A stretch of 64,000 bases of DNA from Jeotgalicoccus meleagridis (GTDB taxonomy: Bacteria; Bacillota; Bacilli; Staphylococcales; Salinicoccaceae), in the NCBI RefSeq assembly GCF_903994045.1, contig NZ_CAJEWD010000009.1, positions 19,701-83,700 on the forward strand. The letters run 5' to 3'. The notes below the pieces were generated by a model that saw nothing but the letters and a program-made list of their open reading frames with translations, had not been told where the DNA came from and ran no database searches. Each line of letters begins with the position of its first letter. Position 1 is the stretch's first letter. The position numbers were made by a program, and so were the translations under genes. Shown here piece by piece: positions 43,834-52,953 of the stretch.

Positions 43834-45408
43834 TTAAAATCCGCCTTTTTCAGCGATTTCTGCTGATTCTTCACCGAATTTCTTGAAGTTCTCAACAAAT
43901 TTATCTTTCAGTGATTGTGCTTTTTCATTATATGCTTCTTTTGATTCCCAAGTATTAGCAGGTGCTAAAATTTCTTCTGGGACACCAGTTACAGCTGTCG
44001 GAATTGATAAGCCAAAGACTTCATCTTTAACGAATTCACCTAGTTCTAATTCTCCGCTAATTGCGCGTCTCACCATAGAACGAGTGTGTTTTAGATCCAT
44101 ACGTTTACCAACACCGTATTCGCCACCAGTCCAACCAGTGTTAACTAGGTAGACATTTACCCCGTGTTGATCGATTAAATCACCAAGCATGTTTGCGTAT
44201 ACTGTCGCATGTAATGGTAAGAATGGTGAACCGAAACAAGTTGAGAATACTGGTTGAGGTGAAGTCACACCGCGTTCAGTACCTGCAAGCTTAGATGTAA
44301 ATCCACTTAAGAAGTGGTACATTGCTTGGTCTTTGTTTAATTTTGCGATTGGAGGTAAGACACCAAAAGCATCTGCTGTTAAGAAGATAATTGTCTTAGG
44401 ATGACCTGCTACTGAAGGGATACGTGCATTATCGATATGATCAATAGGGTAAGCAGCACGTGTATTTTCAGTTAAGCTATCGTCATCATAATCAGGATTA
44501 CCATCTTCATTGATTACAACGTTTTCTAAAACAGAACCGAATTTAATTGCTTGGAAAATTTCAGGTTCTTTTTCTTTAGATAAGTTGATTGTTTTAGCAT
44601 AACAACCACCTTCAATATTGAACACACCATCTTCATTCCAACCGTGCTCATCGTCACCAATTAAATCACGTTCTGGATCTGCTGAAAGTGTTGTTTTACC
44701 TGTACCAGATAAACCAAAGAAGAGTGCTACATCTTTATTTTCTCCAACGTTAGCACTACAGTGCATGCTGAGTACACCTTGTTCTGGTAGTAAGAAGTTC
44801 ATGATAGAGAAAATAGATTTCTTCATTTCCCCACCGTATTCAGTTCCACCAATTAAGATGATTTTTTTCTCTAATGAGACTAAGACAAAGACTTCTGATT
44901 TTGTTCCATCAACTTCAGGATCTGCTTTGAATGTTGGTGCTGAAACAATTGTAAATTCAGGGTCAATTGCTAGAGCTTCTTCTTTTGTTTCAGGGCGGAT
45001 AAACATTGTTTTCGCAAACATGTTATGCCAACTGAACTCATTAACCACTTGCAGTTTAAGTTGTGTATGTGGATCTGCACCCGCATAACCATTAAAGACG
45101 AATAGTTCTTCTTTGTCGTTTAAATATGTAGTTACTTTTTCGAATAAATTGTTAAATACTTCTTCAGAGATAGGTTGGTTAACTTCTCCCCAATCTACCT
45201 TATCTTTTGACACACTGTCTTCAACGATGAAACGATCTTTAGGACTACGACCTGTATATTCACCAGTTTGTGCACGTAGTGCTCCTGTATTTGTTAATGT
45301 CGCTTCGCCTCTACGTAAAGATGCTTCTACTAGTTCGCTATTCGACAATTGTATGTGCGTAGAAGATTTATTTACAAGACCTTCAATTAAGTTTTTGTGA
45401 TTAACCAT
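43834..45408 (-). CDS. pckA: Phosphoenolpyruvate carboxykinase (ATP)
   Basis: Gluconeogenic enzyme converting oxaloacetate and ATP to PEP. The 524 residues carry [20 protein letters not shown] (kinase-1a/2 region), [33 protein letters not shown] and [15 protein letters not shown]. Ribosome site TTGGAGG. It diverges from metK; the two share a 351-base upstream region that holds the SAM riboswitch on the metK side. Confidence 0.97.
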   Translation of the reverse strand: MVNHKNLIEGLVNKSSTHIQLSNSELVEASLRRGEATLTNTGALRAQTGEYTGRSPKDRFIVEDSVSKDKVDWGEVNQPISEEVFNNLFEKVTTYLNDKEELFVFNGYAGADPHTQLKLQVVNEFSWHNMFAKTMFIRPETKEEALAIDPEFTIVSAPTFKADPEVDGTKSEVFVLVSLEKKIILIGGTEYGGEMKKSIFSIMNFLLPEQGVLSMHCSANVGENKDVALFFGLSGTGKTTLSADPERDLIGDDEHGWNEDGVFNIEGGCYAKTINLSKEKEPEIFQAIKFGSVLENVVINEDGNPDYDDDSLTENTRAAYPIDHIDNARIPSVAGHPKTIIFLTADAFGVLPPIAKLNKDQAMYHFLSGFTSKLAGTERGVTSPQPVFSTCFGSPFLPLHATVYANMLGDLIDQHGVNVYLVNTGWTGGEYGVGKRMDLKHTRSMVRRAISGELELGEFVKDEVFGLSIPTAVTGVPEEILAPANTWESKEAYNEKAQSLKDKFVENFKKFGEESAEIAEKGGF

Positions 45409-45456
45409 GATTCGCCTCCAAAGTTATTTGAATATAAAACGCATTATTTAGAAATT

Positions 45457-45485
45457 AGTATAACACATTACTTTTTCTCTTAACA
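45457..45485 (-). promoter_or_regulatory. Possible pckA promoter
   Basis: On the minus strand an extended -10 TGT-TATACT lies 49 bases before the pckA ATG; TTAAGA or TGTTAA 15-17 bases upstream may be a weak -35. Confidence 0.4.
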
Positions 45486-45518
45486 CTATAAGTAGTAAAA
45501 CATATATTCAGCTAAATG

Positions 45519-45547
45519 TTGATTTGGACCTATGAATCATGTACTAT
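45519..45547 (+). promoter_or_regulatory. Promoter of the SAM-riboswitch/metK transcript
   Basis: TTGATT-N17-TACTAT, ending 13 bases before the aptamer. Confidence 0.7.
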
Positions 45548-45560
45548 ATATGTAAGTTAT

Positions 45561-45664
45561 CTCTTATCCAGAGGTGGTGGAGGGATCAAACCCTATGAAG
45601 CCAGAGCAACCTCCTTTTCAAGAAAGGTGCTAAAGAATGCAGAGAAATTCTGAGCGATAAGGGA
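45561..45664 (+). promoter_or_regulatory. SAM-I riboswitch (S-box) aptamer
   Basis: P1 arms CTTATC and GATAAG enclose the conserved core: CAGAGGTGGTGGAGGGAT, the kink-turn and AACCCTATGAAGCCAGAGCA, then P3/P4 (CCTTTTCAAGAAAGG; GCAGAGAAATTCTG). It senses S-adenosylmethionine to switch off metK, the gene directly downstream. Confidence 0.96.
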
Positions 45665-45700
45665 AAAGGGCGAGCCTTTTTCTCTATGTTTTTATGGAGA
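45661..45700 (+). terminator. Expression platform terminator of the SAM riboswitch
   Basis: GAAAAGGGC and GCCTTTTTC form a hairpin followed by TCTATGTTTTTAT; its 5' arm abuts P1, so SAM binding favours termination. Confidence 0.75.
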
Positions 45701-45759
45701 TTAAGGCTTTATTTTTTGCTTTAGGAGATAGCTAATTAGCTATAAAGGAGAAATTTTTA

Positions 45760-46944
45760 ATGACAGAACGAAAGCTTTTTACATCTGAGTCGGTAACTGA
45801 GGGTCATCCTGATAAGATTGCAGATCAAATTTCTGATGCTATTTTAGATGAGTTACTTTCAGGAGATCCATATGCACGTGTGGCATGTGAGACAGTTGTT
45901 AACACTGGACTTGCTCTAATTGTCGGTGAGATTAGCACTGAAACATACGTTGATATTCCAAAAATTGTCCGTGAAACTGTAAAGGAAATCGGCTATGTAG
46001 ACGCCAAATATGGTTATGATTTCAAAACGATGTCCGTTTTAACTGGAATTGATGAACAATCTGAGGACATTGCTGTTGGTGTTAATAATGCCTTTGAAAC
46101 TAGGGAGTCTCAAGGTGTATCAACAGGAGCAGGGGACCAAGGATTAATGTTTGGTTTTGCTACAAATGAAACCAAAGAGTTTATGCCTCTACCAATTGCC
46201 TTAGCACATAAAATCTCTCGTCGTCTAACAGAAGTAAGAAAAGATAAAACAATTTCCTACTTAAGACCAGACGGCAAGTCTCAAGTGACAGTGGAATATG
46301 ATGAAGATGGAAAACCGTTACGTGTTGATACAATCGTTATTTCTACACAGCACCACGAAAACATTCCTGCTTCTGATATTTACGATGATTTATTGGAACA
46401 CGTCATTAAAGAAGTAGTACCTGGAAATTTATTAGATGATGAAACAAAATACTTTATCAATCCAACAGGACGCTTTGTTATTGGAGGTCCTCAAGGAGAT
46501 GCAGGCTTAACTGGCCGGAAAATTATCGTGGATACTTACGGTGGTTATGCACGTCACGGTGGCGGTGCCTTTTCTGGGAAGGATCCTACAAAAGTAGACC
46601 GTTCTGCAGCCTATGCAGCAAGATACATTGCTAAAAATATTGTTGCGAGTGGTGTAGCAGATAAATGTGAGATTCAGTTAGCTTATGCAATTGGAGTTTC
46701 TCAGCCAGTGTCAATTGCAGTAGATACCTTTAATACAGGTAAATACGATGAAGCAAAAATTGTATCTGTCATCAGAGAATTATTCGATTTATCTCCAGAT
46801 GGAATTATTGATATGTTAAACTTAAGAAGACCTATTTATAAACAAACTGCGAGTTATGGACACTTCGGTCGTACGGATGTGGACTTACCTTGGGAACGTT
46901 TAGATAAGGTTGATGCTTTAAAAGATCTTTTAAGAAATAGTTAA
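45760..46944 (+). CDS. metK: S-adenosylmethionine synthetase
   Basis: Makes SAM from methionine and ATP. The 394 residues contain [18 protein letters not shown] (active-site His), [33 protein letters not shown] and [20 protein letters not shown]. Controlled by the SAM-I riboswitch upstream. Ribosome site AAAGGAG. The NERD gene follows 28 bases later and is probably co-transcribed. Confidence 0.98.
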   Translation: MTERKLFTSESVTEGHPDKIADQISDAILDELLSGDPYARVACETVVNTGLALIVGEISTETYVDIPKIVRETVKEIGYVDAKYGYDFKTMSVLTGIDEQSEDIAVGVNNAFETRESQGVSTGAGDQGLMFGFATNETKEFMPLPIALAHKISRRLTEVRKDKTISYLRPDGKSQVTVEYDEDGKPLRVDTIVISTQHHENIPASDIYDDLLEHVIKEVVPGNLLDDETKYFINPTGRFVIGGPQGDAGLTGRKIIVDTYGGYARHGGGAFSGKDPTKVDRSAAYAARYIAKNIVASGVADKCEIQLAYAIGVSQPVSIAVDTFNTGKYDEAKIVSVIRELFDLSPDGIIDMLNLRRPIYKQTASYGHFGRTDVDLPWERLDKVDALKDLLRNS

Positions 46945-46972
46945 TTTACAACTGTGAGAAGAGAGGAATAAT

Positions 46973-47881
46973 ATGAATACTGAAATATTTACAAATCCTA
47001 TTTTTATTGCGGTTGCGGCTTTATTAATTATTATTGCCATTTGGTTTATAGTCTATTACTTTAAAAACCGTAACCAAGTAAAACAAGTAGAAGAAGCTAA
47101 AGATAAGGAAAGACAAACTTTAGTCGATAAGTATGAAAGTGAACAAGAGGAAGAGCGTTTAAGTCATAAAAAAGAACTATCAAACTTAAATGAGAAGTAC
47201 TATAACGATACAACTTTACTCGATAATAAACTTTCTAGCTTACATCAGTTCTCTGTAGACAAAGGTGAATATTTAACAGATTTAGCTCTAATTCAACTCA
47301 AAGAAAAGCTAGTTAATGAGGAAAAAATTCGTGAAACGGATATGATTATCCTATCTAACGTTTATTTACCTTCTAGAAATTATACAAACACACGTAAAAT
47401 TGATCACTTAGTACTGACACGTACAGGTATTTATCTTATTGATTCTAAATATTGGAGCGGTCACATTCTTCACGGTATTAATGAGGATCAGTTTGAAACA
47501 GTACCATATGTTGAATCGTTCTTTGACCTCTTATCCTTAGATAAGAAACAAGAACAGACGCTCATATTTGAAAAAGCAGATAATCAAAATGTTTCAGTGA
47601 ACCATTATAATTCAATTATTGATGAAACTAAGATTACAGCAGAAAAACTTAAAAACAAGTTGAAGTTACAGTATGATATCGTTCCGATTATCTACTTCAA
47701 TCCGAAAGATAATGGAAATTACTCTATAACAAACTATTCAGAAGATCCATCAATTCGCGTGATAGTAGGTCAGGAAGATTTAGAAGCATTCTTCTTAAAA
47801 TATGTCTTCCATGGTCGTTTCCAATATACAGTTAAAGATTTAGATGAAATTGCTAATGCAATTTTAGATCAAAGTTTATAA
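46973..47881 (+). CDS. Membrane-anchored NERD-domain protein
   Basis: Protein of 302 residues with one N-terminal transmembrane helix (about 11-30), a charged coiled coil (35-85) and a nuclease-related NERD domain (about 125-260). The domain shows RKIDHLVLTRTGIYLIDSKY, the D-x(n)-D-S-K pattern that in related restriction-like folds forms the catalytic core. The role is unknown; a nuclease tethered to the membrane is the inference. It shares the metK transcript and would therefore also be under SAM control. Confidence 0.8.
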   Translation: MNTEIFTNPIFIAVAALLIIIAIWFIVYYFKNRNQVKQVEEAKDKERQTLVDKYESEQEEERLSHKKELSNLNEKYYNDTTLLDNKLSSLHQFSVDKGEYLTDLALIQLKEKLVNEEKIRETDMIILSNVYLPSRNYTNTRKIDHLVLTRTGIYLIDSKYWSGHILHGINEDQFETVPYVESFFDLLSLDKKQEQTLIFEKADNQNVSVNHYNSIIDETKITAEKLKNKLKLQYDIVPIIYFNPKDNGNYSITNYSEDPSIRVIVGQEDLEAFFLKYVFHGRFQYTVKDLDEIANAILDQSL

Positions 47882-47900
47882 CTCGATATTTTGTAATATC

Positions 47901-47942
47901 AAAAAAGTCGTCCTATAATTGATTATAGGACGACTTTTAATA
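47901..47942 (+). terminator. Intrinsic terminator after the NERD gene
   Basis: AAAAGTCGTCCTATAAT and ATTATAGGACGACTTTT form a 17-bp perfect stem. Confidence 0.9.
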
Positions 47943-47955
47943 TGGAGGGAAGATA

Positions 47956-49335
47956 ATGTCAGAAGAATTGAAAGTAATTAACCCCGCTACTCGACAGGAA
48001 ATTGATAGAGTTAAAAAAGACTCTGTTGAAGAAATCGAAAGAAAAGTTAAGAGAGGTCACGAAAAGTTTTTAGAATTTAAAAAAGTGAACGCCCATAAAC
48101 GTGCTGAATTATTATTTAAATGGGCAGATAAAATCGATGAAAACAAAGAAGAAATTGCAAAACTCGTCACCTTAGAAGGTGGTAAACCTTACGCTGAAGC
48201 TTTAGGTGAAGTAGAATATGCCAACAGCTATATTAAATATTATGCTGAAGAAGCCAAACGTATATATGGTAGAACAGTACCATCAGACAAAGATAATAAC
48301 CGTATCGTTGTGACACGTCATCCAATTGGGCTCGTTGCTGCCATTACACCGTGGAACTTCCCAGTTGCGATGATGGCTAGAAAAGCAGCTCCAGCAGTTG
48401 CTGCTGGTAATACATTTATTGTTAAACCTGCAAGTGCAACACCATTGTCAGCAATGAAATTTATCGATTTAGCATTGGATGCTGGTTTTGATGAAGGTGT
48501 CATCCAGTATGTCAACGCATCTGGTAGTACTGCTGGTAAAGTATTTACACAATCAGATAAGATTATGAAATTAACATTCACTGGGTCTACAAAAGTAGGT
48601 AAATCACTTATGAGTGATGCGTCAGTGACAGTGAAGAATGTGACTATGGAACTAGGAGGTCATGCTCCATTAATTGTCCATTCAGACGCTGATATCGAGC
48701 AGGCAGTAGAAGGTACGATCGCCTCTAAATTTAGAAACGCAGGGCAAACTTGTGTATGTGCCAATAGAATTTATGTTCATGAAGATGTTTTAGATGAATA
48801 TACTGAGAAACTCACCTCAGCAGTTAAAGAACTAAAAGTTGGTAACGGCATGGATGAAGGTGTAAAAATCGGTCCATTAATTGATGAAGCAGGATACGAT
48901 AAAGTCATGAATCAACTTGAAGATGCCATTGACAAGGGTGCAGTAGTTGAAACAGGTGGTAAAGGAAGTAAAGACGAAGGGTACTTTATTGAACCGACCG
49001 TCTTATCTAATATCAGTGATGACATGTTATGTATGACTGAAGAAACTTTTGGACCACTTGCACCAATCCAAAGCTACAAAAATCTTGATGAGGCTATTGA
49101 TAAAGCCAACGGGACAGAATTTGGTCTAGCTGCTTATTATTTCACTAAAGATTATGCAACTGGTGTGTACTTAACAGAAAATCTAGATTTCGGCGTTCTC
49201 GGTTGGAACAACGGCGCACCAAGTGCTGCAAATATACCTTTTGGTGGATTGAAAGAAAGTGGTGTCGGACGTGAAGGGGCACCTGAGGGATTAGAACCAT
49301 ACACAGAAACAAAAGTGACTTCAATAAATCTATAA
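47956..49335 (+). CDS. gabD: Succinate-semialdehyde dehydrogenase (aldehyde dehydrogenase family)
   Basis: NAD(P)-dependent aldehyde dehydrogenase of 459 residues. ITPWNFPVAMMARKAAPAVA, KLTFTGSTKVGK, catalytic Glu in TMELGGHAPLIV (near 234) and catalytic Cys in FRNAGQTCVCANRIYV (near 268) are in order; GGLKESGVGREGAPEGLEPY near the C-terminus is typical of the GabD branch. No GABA transaminase neighbours it, so the physiological aldehyde is inferred. Ribosome site GGAGGGA. Confidence 0.9.
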   Translation: MSEELKVINPATRQEIDRVKKDSVEEIERKVKRGHEKFLEFKKVNAHKRAELLFKWADKIDENKEEIAKLVTLEGGKPYAEALGEVEYANSYIKYYAEEAKRIYGRTVPSDKDNNRIVVTRHPIGLVAAITPWNFPVAMMARKAAPAVAAGNTFIVKPASATPLSAMKFIDLALDAGFDEGVIQYVNASGSTAGKVFTQSDKIMKLTFTGSTKVGKSLMSDASVTVKNVTMELGGHAPLIVHSDADIEQAVEGTIASKFRNAGQTCVCANRIYVHEDVLDEYTEKLTSAVKELKVGNGMDEGVKIGPLIDEAGYDKVMNQLEDAIDKGAVVETGGKGSKDEGYFIEPTVLSNISDDMLCMTEETFGPLAPIQSYKNLDEAIDKANGTEFGLAAYYFTKDYATGVYLTENLDFGVLGWNNGAPSAANIPFGGLKESGVGREGAPEGLEPYTETKVTSINL

Positions 49336-49342
49336 AAATGAT

Positions 49343-49373
49343 GAAGGAGGGTCAAGTGACCCTCCTTTTTTAT
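49343..49373. terminator. Bidirectional terminator after gabD
   Basis: AAGGAGGGTC-AAGT-GACCCTCCTT followed by TTTTA; it overlaps the stop of the converging small gene. Confidence 0.9.
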
Positions 49374-49576
49374 TTTCTCTGATTGTTATTTTCTTTACCT
49401 TTACCAGGATTAGGTAAAAAACCTAAAGCTAAAAAGGCAACAACAGCCGGCATAAATATAGTACTTAACCAGTCAATAGAGTCTAAAAAGAAGACTTGAA
49501 CAAGTACAAGGATAATCAGTACAAAAAGGTACATATATATTAAACGCGCTTTATTATTCTTTAAAATATTTAACAT
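49370..49576 (-). CDS. Small two-helix membrane protein
   Basis: Protein of 68 residues with hydrophobic segments at about 14-33 and 38-54 and a basic, glycine-rich tail (LPNPGKGKENNNQRK). ATG 49576 has AAAGGAG 5 bases upstream, so I drop the 10-residue upstream extension of the frame. Family not recognised. Confidence 0.65.
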   Translation of the reverse strand: MLNILKNNKARLIYMYLFVLIILVLVQVFFLDSIDWLSTIFMPAVVAFLALGFLPNPGKGKENNNQRK

Positions 49577-49622
49577 ACTTACTCCTTTGAAAGCGTATTC
49601 TAACATCTAACTTTATTTTCTC

Positions 49623-49660
49623 AAGTATTGAACTATTTAGCAATCAATACTTTTTATTTT
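49623..49660 (+). terminator. Orphan intrinsic terminator
   Basis: AAGTATTGA and TCAATACTT pair exactly across a 12-base loop, then TTTATTTTA. It faces plus-strand transcription, but no plus-strand gene lies directly upstream. Confidence 0.6.
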
Positions 49661-49672
49661 ACGAAATTAGTT

Positions 49673-49701
49673 AATTATTTAATGATTATCATTAAATAAT
49701 T
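49673..49701. promoter_or_regulatory. 29-bp perfect palindrome with Fur-box core
   Basis: Every base from 49673 to 49701 is symmetric around T49687. The centre AATGATTATCATT matches the Fur 19-mer GATAATGATTATCATTATC (15 of 19 overall). It ends one base before the -35 of the DUF2975 promoter. Confidence 0.65.
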
Positions 49702-49702
49702 G

Positions 49703-49731
49703 TTGACTTGCATTAAAAATTATTTTATAGT
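49703..49731 (+). promoter_or_regulatory. Promoter of the DUF2975-XRE pair
   Basis: TTGACT-N17-TATAGT, 31 bases before the ATG. Confidence 0.8.
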
Positions 49732-49762
49732 TAAAATACAGAAAACAAAGGAGGAGTTATTT

Positions 49763-50401
49763 ATGAATGGTCAAGCTGTCACTCACAAACGATTTAAAGC
49801 GTTAGTTACCTTTATGTACGTTTTATCATTTGCCGCAATTATCTTACTCGCACTTGGTTTAATTGGTATGCTGATTGCAAGTTTTGCTGTCTTAGTCATA
49901 CCTGTTGATACACTTGTTGATCTGATCAAGGGGAGCGCGTCAGATTTAACGATTGAAAGTGAAGGTATTTCTTTAATCGTCACCGAGGAATTGATTAACT
50001 CAGTACAAATAGACAAAACTTTATTAGTTATTATGGCCTTTCTTGCAACCTTATCTTTAGTCCCTTTTTTAATGATTGCTATTTATTTAAGCAGATGGTT
50101 GAAGAACTTGAAAAATGGAGAAATACTCAACTTGAAAAATAGTAAATATATTGAGTATATCGCCTACTTTATTATTTTAGTGTCTGTCATGGATTCAATT
50201 ATGACTTTTATTTCTACAACATTTGTTTCTAACACATTAAATAGTGCTATGCTGTCACAAGAAATCGTTGAGCAGTTTTCACTAGAAAGTACGATTGAAA
50301 TTAATTTTATGACTATATTTGCGGGCATTCTAATCTGGATAATTGCTAAGACTATGCAATACGGTTCTTTCCTCCAGGATGAATATGATGCAACCGTCTA
50401 G
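49763..50401 (+). CDS. DUF2975 membrane protein
   Basis: Membrane protein of 212 residues with four hydrophobic segments (about 15-45, 90-112, 132-152, 185-205), the DUF2975 layout. The family nearly always precedes a small Cro/CI-type regulator gene, as here (11-base gap). The function is unknown. ATG 49763 follows AAAGGAGG by 8 bases; the frame extends upstream through the promoter and is ignored there. Confidence 0.82.
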   Translation: MNGQAVTHKRFKALVTFMYVLSFAAIILLALGLIGMLIASFAVLVIPVDTLVDLIKGSASDLTIESEGISLIVTEELINSVQIDKTLLVIMAFLATLSLVPFLMIAIYLSRWLKNLKNGEILNLKNSKYIEYIAYFIILVSVMDSIMTFISTTFVSNTLNSAMLSQEIVEQFSLESTIEINFMTIFAGILIWIIAKTMQYGSFLQDEYDATV

Positions 50402-50412
50402 GAGGGAAGAAA

Positions 50413-50622
50413 ATGATTGTAGTACGATTAGATCGTGTACTTGCCGATAGAAAAATGGCACTTGGAGAATTAGCTGAGAAGGTAGGAATATCTAACGTTA
50501 ACTTATCTAACTTAAAGACAGGAAAAGCTAAAGCAATTCGATTTTCAACCTTAGATGCAATCTGTAAAGCATTGGATTGTCAACCAGCTGATATTTTAGA
50601 GTATGAAGAAAATCTTGATTAA
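50413..50622 (+). CDS. Small XRE/Cro-CI regulator (YozG-like)
   Basis: Nearly the entire 69-residue protein is one helix-turn-helix: RLDRVLADRKMALGELAEKV, GISNVNLSNLKTGKAKAIRF and STLDAICKALDCQPADILEY. It is co-transcribed with the DUF2975 gene (GGAGGGAAG ribosome site) and probably regulates that operon. Confidence 0.9.
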   Translation: MIVVRLDRVLADRKMALGELAEKVGISNVNLSNLKTGKAKAIRFSTLDAICKALDCQPADILEYEENLD

Positions 50623-50685
50623 ATGACTTGTAGTGAGGACTTATGATAACTTGTAAATAAAGTAATAAGTCAAGGAGTCGTCTAG

Positions 50686-51528
50686 ATGATTAATGCAGGT
50701 TTGGTTTTAGAAGGTGGAGGCCTTAGAGGTATATATACTGCCGGAGTCTTGGAGTATTTCCAAGAACATGACATCAGTTTCCCTTATGTCATTGGTGTTT
50801 CTGCAGGTGCCTGCATGGCCTCATCTTTTTTATCTGAGCAAAGTGGTAGAAATAAGCGAGTAAATATTGATTTTATTAAAGATAAAAGGTATATATCCTA
50901 TAAAAATCTTCTTTTAAAGGGAGAATTATTTGGAATGGACTTTATCTTTGATGAAATCCCTAATCATATCATTCCTTTAGATATAGATAGAATCTTAAAA
51001 AATCCAGCAGAGTTTGTTATAGTCACTACCGATTGTATCAGTGGTCAACCGACATATTTTTATAAAGAAGACTATAATAAAGATACGCTAGCGGCTATTT
51101 TAAGAGCATCGAGTTCCATTCCATTTTTTGCAGATCCAGTCAATGTGAATGGACGTAATATGTTAGATGGCGGTATTACTGATTCGATTCCTTTAGTTAA
51201 AGCTCAAGAAGATGGTAATAGTAAAAATATAGTTGTTTTAACTAGACCGAGAGGTTATTATAAAAAACCGAGTCGTACAAGTAAGGTAGTTAAGTATAGA
51301 GACTATCCTTTGGTCGATGAACAAATTCAAGTGAGATATAAACATTATAATGAACGCTTGGATTATGTTTTTGAAGAAGAGAAAAAAGGGAATGTACTTG
51401 TTATCGCACCTAGTGAAGATACTGGTGTTGGTAGAACAACTAGAAATCGTAAGAAATTAGAAAGACTATATAATTTAGGTTATGAAGATGCTAAAGACAA
51501 GTTTGATAGTATAGTAAATTTTACTTAA
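50686..51528 (+). CDS. Patatin-like phospholipase (YjjU family)
   Basis: Serine lipid hydrolase of 280 residues with a Ser-Asp dyad. The oxyanion loop is LEGGGLRGIYTAGVLEYF (9-26), nucleophile Ser in VIGVSAGACMASSF (near 42) and catalytic Asp in MLDGGITDSIPL (near 164). No signal peptide. Ribosome site AAGGAG. A GNAT gene follows 15 bases later and may be co-transcribed. Lipid substrate unknown. Confidence 0.9.
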   Translation: MINAGLVLEGGGLRGIYTAGVLEYFQEHDISFPYVIGVSAGACMASSFLSEQSGRNKRVNIDFIKDKRYISYKNLLLKGELFGMDFIFDEIPNHIIPLDIDRILKNPAEFVIVTTDCISGQPTYFYKEDYNKDTLAAILRASSSIPFFADPVNVNGRNMLDGGITDSIPLVKAQEDGNSKNIVVLTRPRGYYKKPSRTSKVVKYRDYPLVDEQIQVRYKHYNERLDYVFEEEKKGNVLVIAPSEDTGVGRTTRNRKKLERLYNLGYEDAKDKFDSIVNFT

Positions 51529-51543
51529 ACAGAGGTGTAAGTT

Positions 51544-52122
51544 ATGGAAATTAGAAATTATCAGTACCAAGATGAACAGAGTTGGGTGAGATGTAGAGTT
51601 TTATCCTTTTTAGATACACCATATTATGATGATGTACATAGAGAAAAAGAAAAATATGACCATCCATCTATAGAATTAGTAGCAGTTGAAAATAAGGAAG
51701 TTATCGGTTTAATTGATATAGAATTCGATACTGATGATGAGAAAATTTGTTCTATAGAATCACAAAAGGGTGGTATGATTTGGCATTTGGCTGTTCATCC
51801 TGACTATCAAAATCGTGGTGTTGGACAAAAACTTATGGAAGAAGCAGACGAGTTGGCTGGTAAAGCAGGCTTAGATTACCTAGAAGCATGGACTAGGGAC
51901 CAAGGTAACTCAGCTAGTTGGTTTGAAAGAAATGATTACACTTTAGAAGATGAATATTATCATCTCTACTTAACAGATGAAGATATGTCTCACAATGTAG
52001 AACCAGAAGACGATACACTTATACCGATGTATATGTTTGCACATTACACAGGTGACAATATTGAACAATTTGAAGACATTGATAGAAAATATAAGTGTAT
52101 GTGCTATATTAAAACTTTATAA
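51544..52122 (+). CDS. GNAT-family N-acetyltransferase
   Basis: Acetyltransferase of 192 residues. The acetyl-CoA motif A is IWHLAVHPDYQNRGVGQKLM (about 80-99), followed by YLEAWTRDQGNSASWFERND. The last 40 residues are acidic. It probably shares a transcript with the patatin gene. Substrate unknown. Confidence 0.88.
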   Translation: MEIRNYQYQDEQSWVRCRVLSFLDTPYYDDVHREKEKYDHPSIELVAVENKEVIGLIDIEFDTDDEKICSIESQKGGMIWHLAVHPDYQNRGVGQKLMEEADELAGKAGLDYLEAWTRDQGNSASWFERNDYTLEDEYYHLYLTDEDMSHNVEPEDDTLIPMYMFAHYTGDNIEQFEDIDRKYKCMCYIKTL

Positions 52123-52128
52123 AATTAA

Positions 52129-52153
52129 GTTATTGAGAGAGCGAAAAGGGTAT
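52129..52153 (+). promoter_or_regulatory. SigB-like promoter before the GPP34 gene
   Basis: GTTATT-N13-GGGTAT has the SigB -10 exactly and the same 13-base spacing as the asp23-operon promoter. Confidence 0.45.
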
Positions 52154-52166
52154 AAGTAAGTATCCT

Positions 52167-52832
52167 TTGGAGGTGATTGTTATATTTACCATTGCCGAAG
52201 CCTTAACTCTTTTAGCAACTGATGATGAGAAAGGTACAGCTAAAGTAACAAGTTCTGTTCAATATGGACTTAGTGGAGCTGCTATAGCTGAACTGCTATA
52301 TAAAGGTAAGTTAGCGATTGAAAAGAAAAAAGTAATTGTCAAAGATGATAGCTTAACTGACATTTCTTTTTTTAATACTATTATTGAAGAAATAAAGGAA
52401 GCAAAAGCTAAGAAAGTTGAGCACTGGATTAGATATTTTTCTAGCAAAAAAGAACGCTTGATTGATCCACTTTATTTATCCTTAGTTGAAAAAGGAATTT
52501 TAAAAGAAGAAGAGAAAACAAATTTCCTAATATTTAGTCGCACAGTTTACCCAACACTTGATGAACGTGCGGAAGTAGAAATTAGAAAACAAGTTAATGA
52601 TGTTGTCTTAAATGGTAAAGAAAGAGACGGAGAAGTAGAAATTCTCCTATCTTTAATCAAAGCAAGTAGCTTAATTAACGAAGTGTTCGGTAAAGAAAAT
52701 AAAAAAGAAGCAAAGCAATTTATTAAAGAAATTGAAAAGGAAAACGAGCTTGCTAAACTCATTTCTAAAGCAATTTCTAATGTTGAATCTGAAGATATGG
52801 CGACAATTTCAACGACAGTCATTAATAATTAA
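52167..52832 (+). CDS. GPP34 (Golgi phosphoprotein 3-like) domain protein
   Basis: Mostly helical protein of about 217-221 residues whose start, FTIAEALTLLATDDEKGTAK, fits the GPP34 family, phosphoinositide-binding in eukaryotes and of unknown role in bacteria. The 5' end is odd. TTG 52167 and GTG 52173 lie in or before the ribosome site TTTGGAGGTG; the position where the family begins and spacing is ideal (8 bases) is ATA at 52182. I give the first conventional start but consider ATA 52182, or ATT/GTT just before it, likely. A SigB-like promoter precedes it. Confidence 0.8.
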   Translation: MEVIVIFTIAEALTLLATDDEKGTAKVTSSVQYGLSGAAIAELLYKGKLAIEKKKVIVKDDSLTDISFFNTIIEEIKEAKAKKVEHWIRYFSSKKERLIDPLYLSLVEKGILKEEEKTNFLIFSRTVYPTLDERAEVEIRKQVNDVVLNGKERDGEVEILLSLIKASSLINEVFGKENKKEAKQFIKEIEKENELAKLISKAISNVESEDMATISTTVINN

Positions 52833-52835
52833 GAT

Positions 52836-52876
52836 AAGCACTAAATTCTAATATTTAGAATTTAGTGCTTTTTTAT
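52836..52876 (+). terminator. Intrinsic terminator after the GPP34 gene
   Basis: AGCACTAAATTCTAA and TTAGAATTTAGTGCT pair over 14 bp and are followed by TTTTTATG. Confidence 0.92.
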
Positions 52877-52953
52877 GAAGATTTAAAATCTTGGTTGAAA
52901 TTATATATTTTAAGTGTATGATTAATGAATATAAATACAGAGAGGATGGGACG

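Noticed and set aside
44618..45088. 156-codon open frame on the plus strand
   Set aside because: Lies wholly antisense to pckA, whose protein is conserved throughout; no ribosome site; low-complexity translation.
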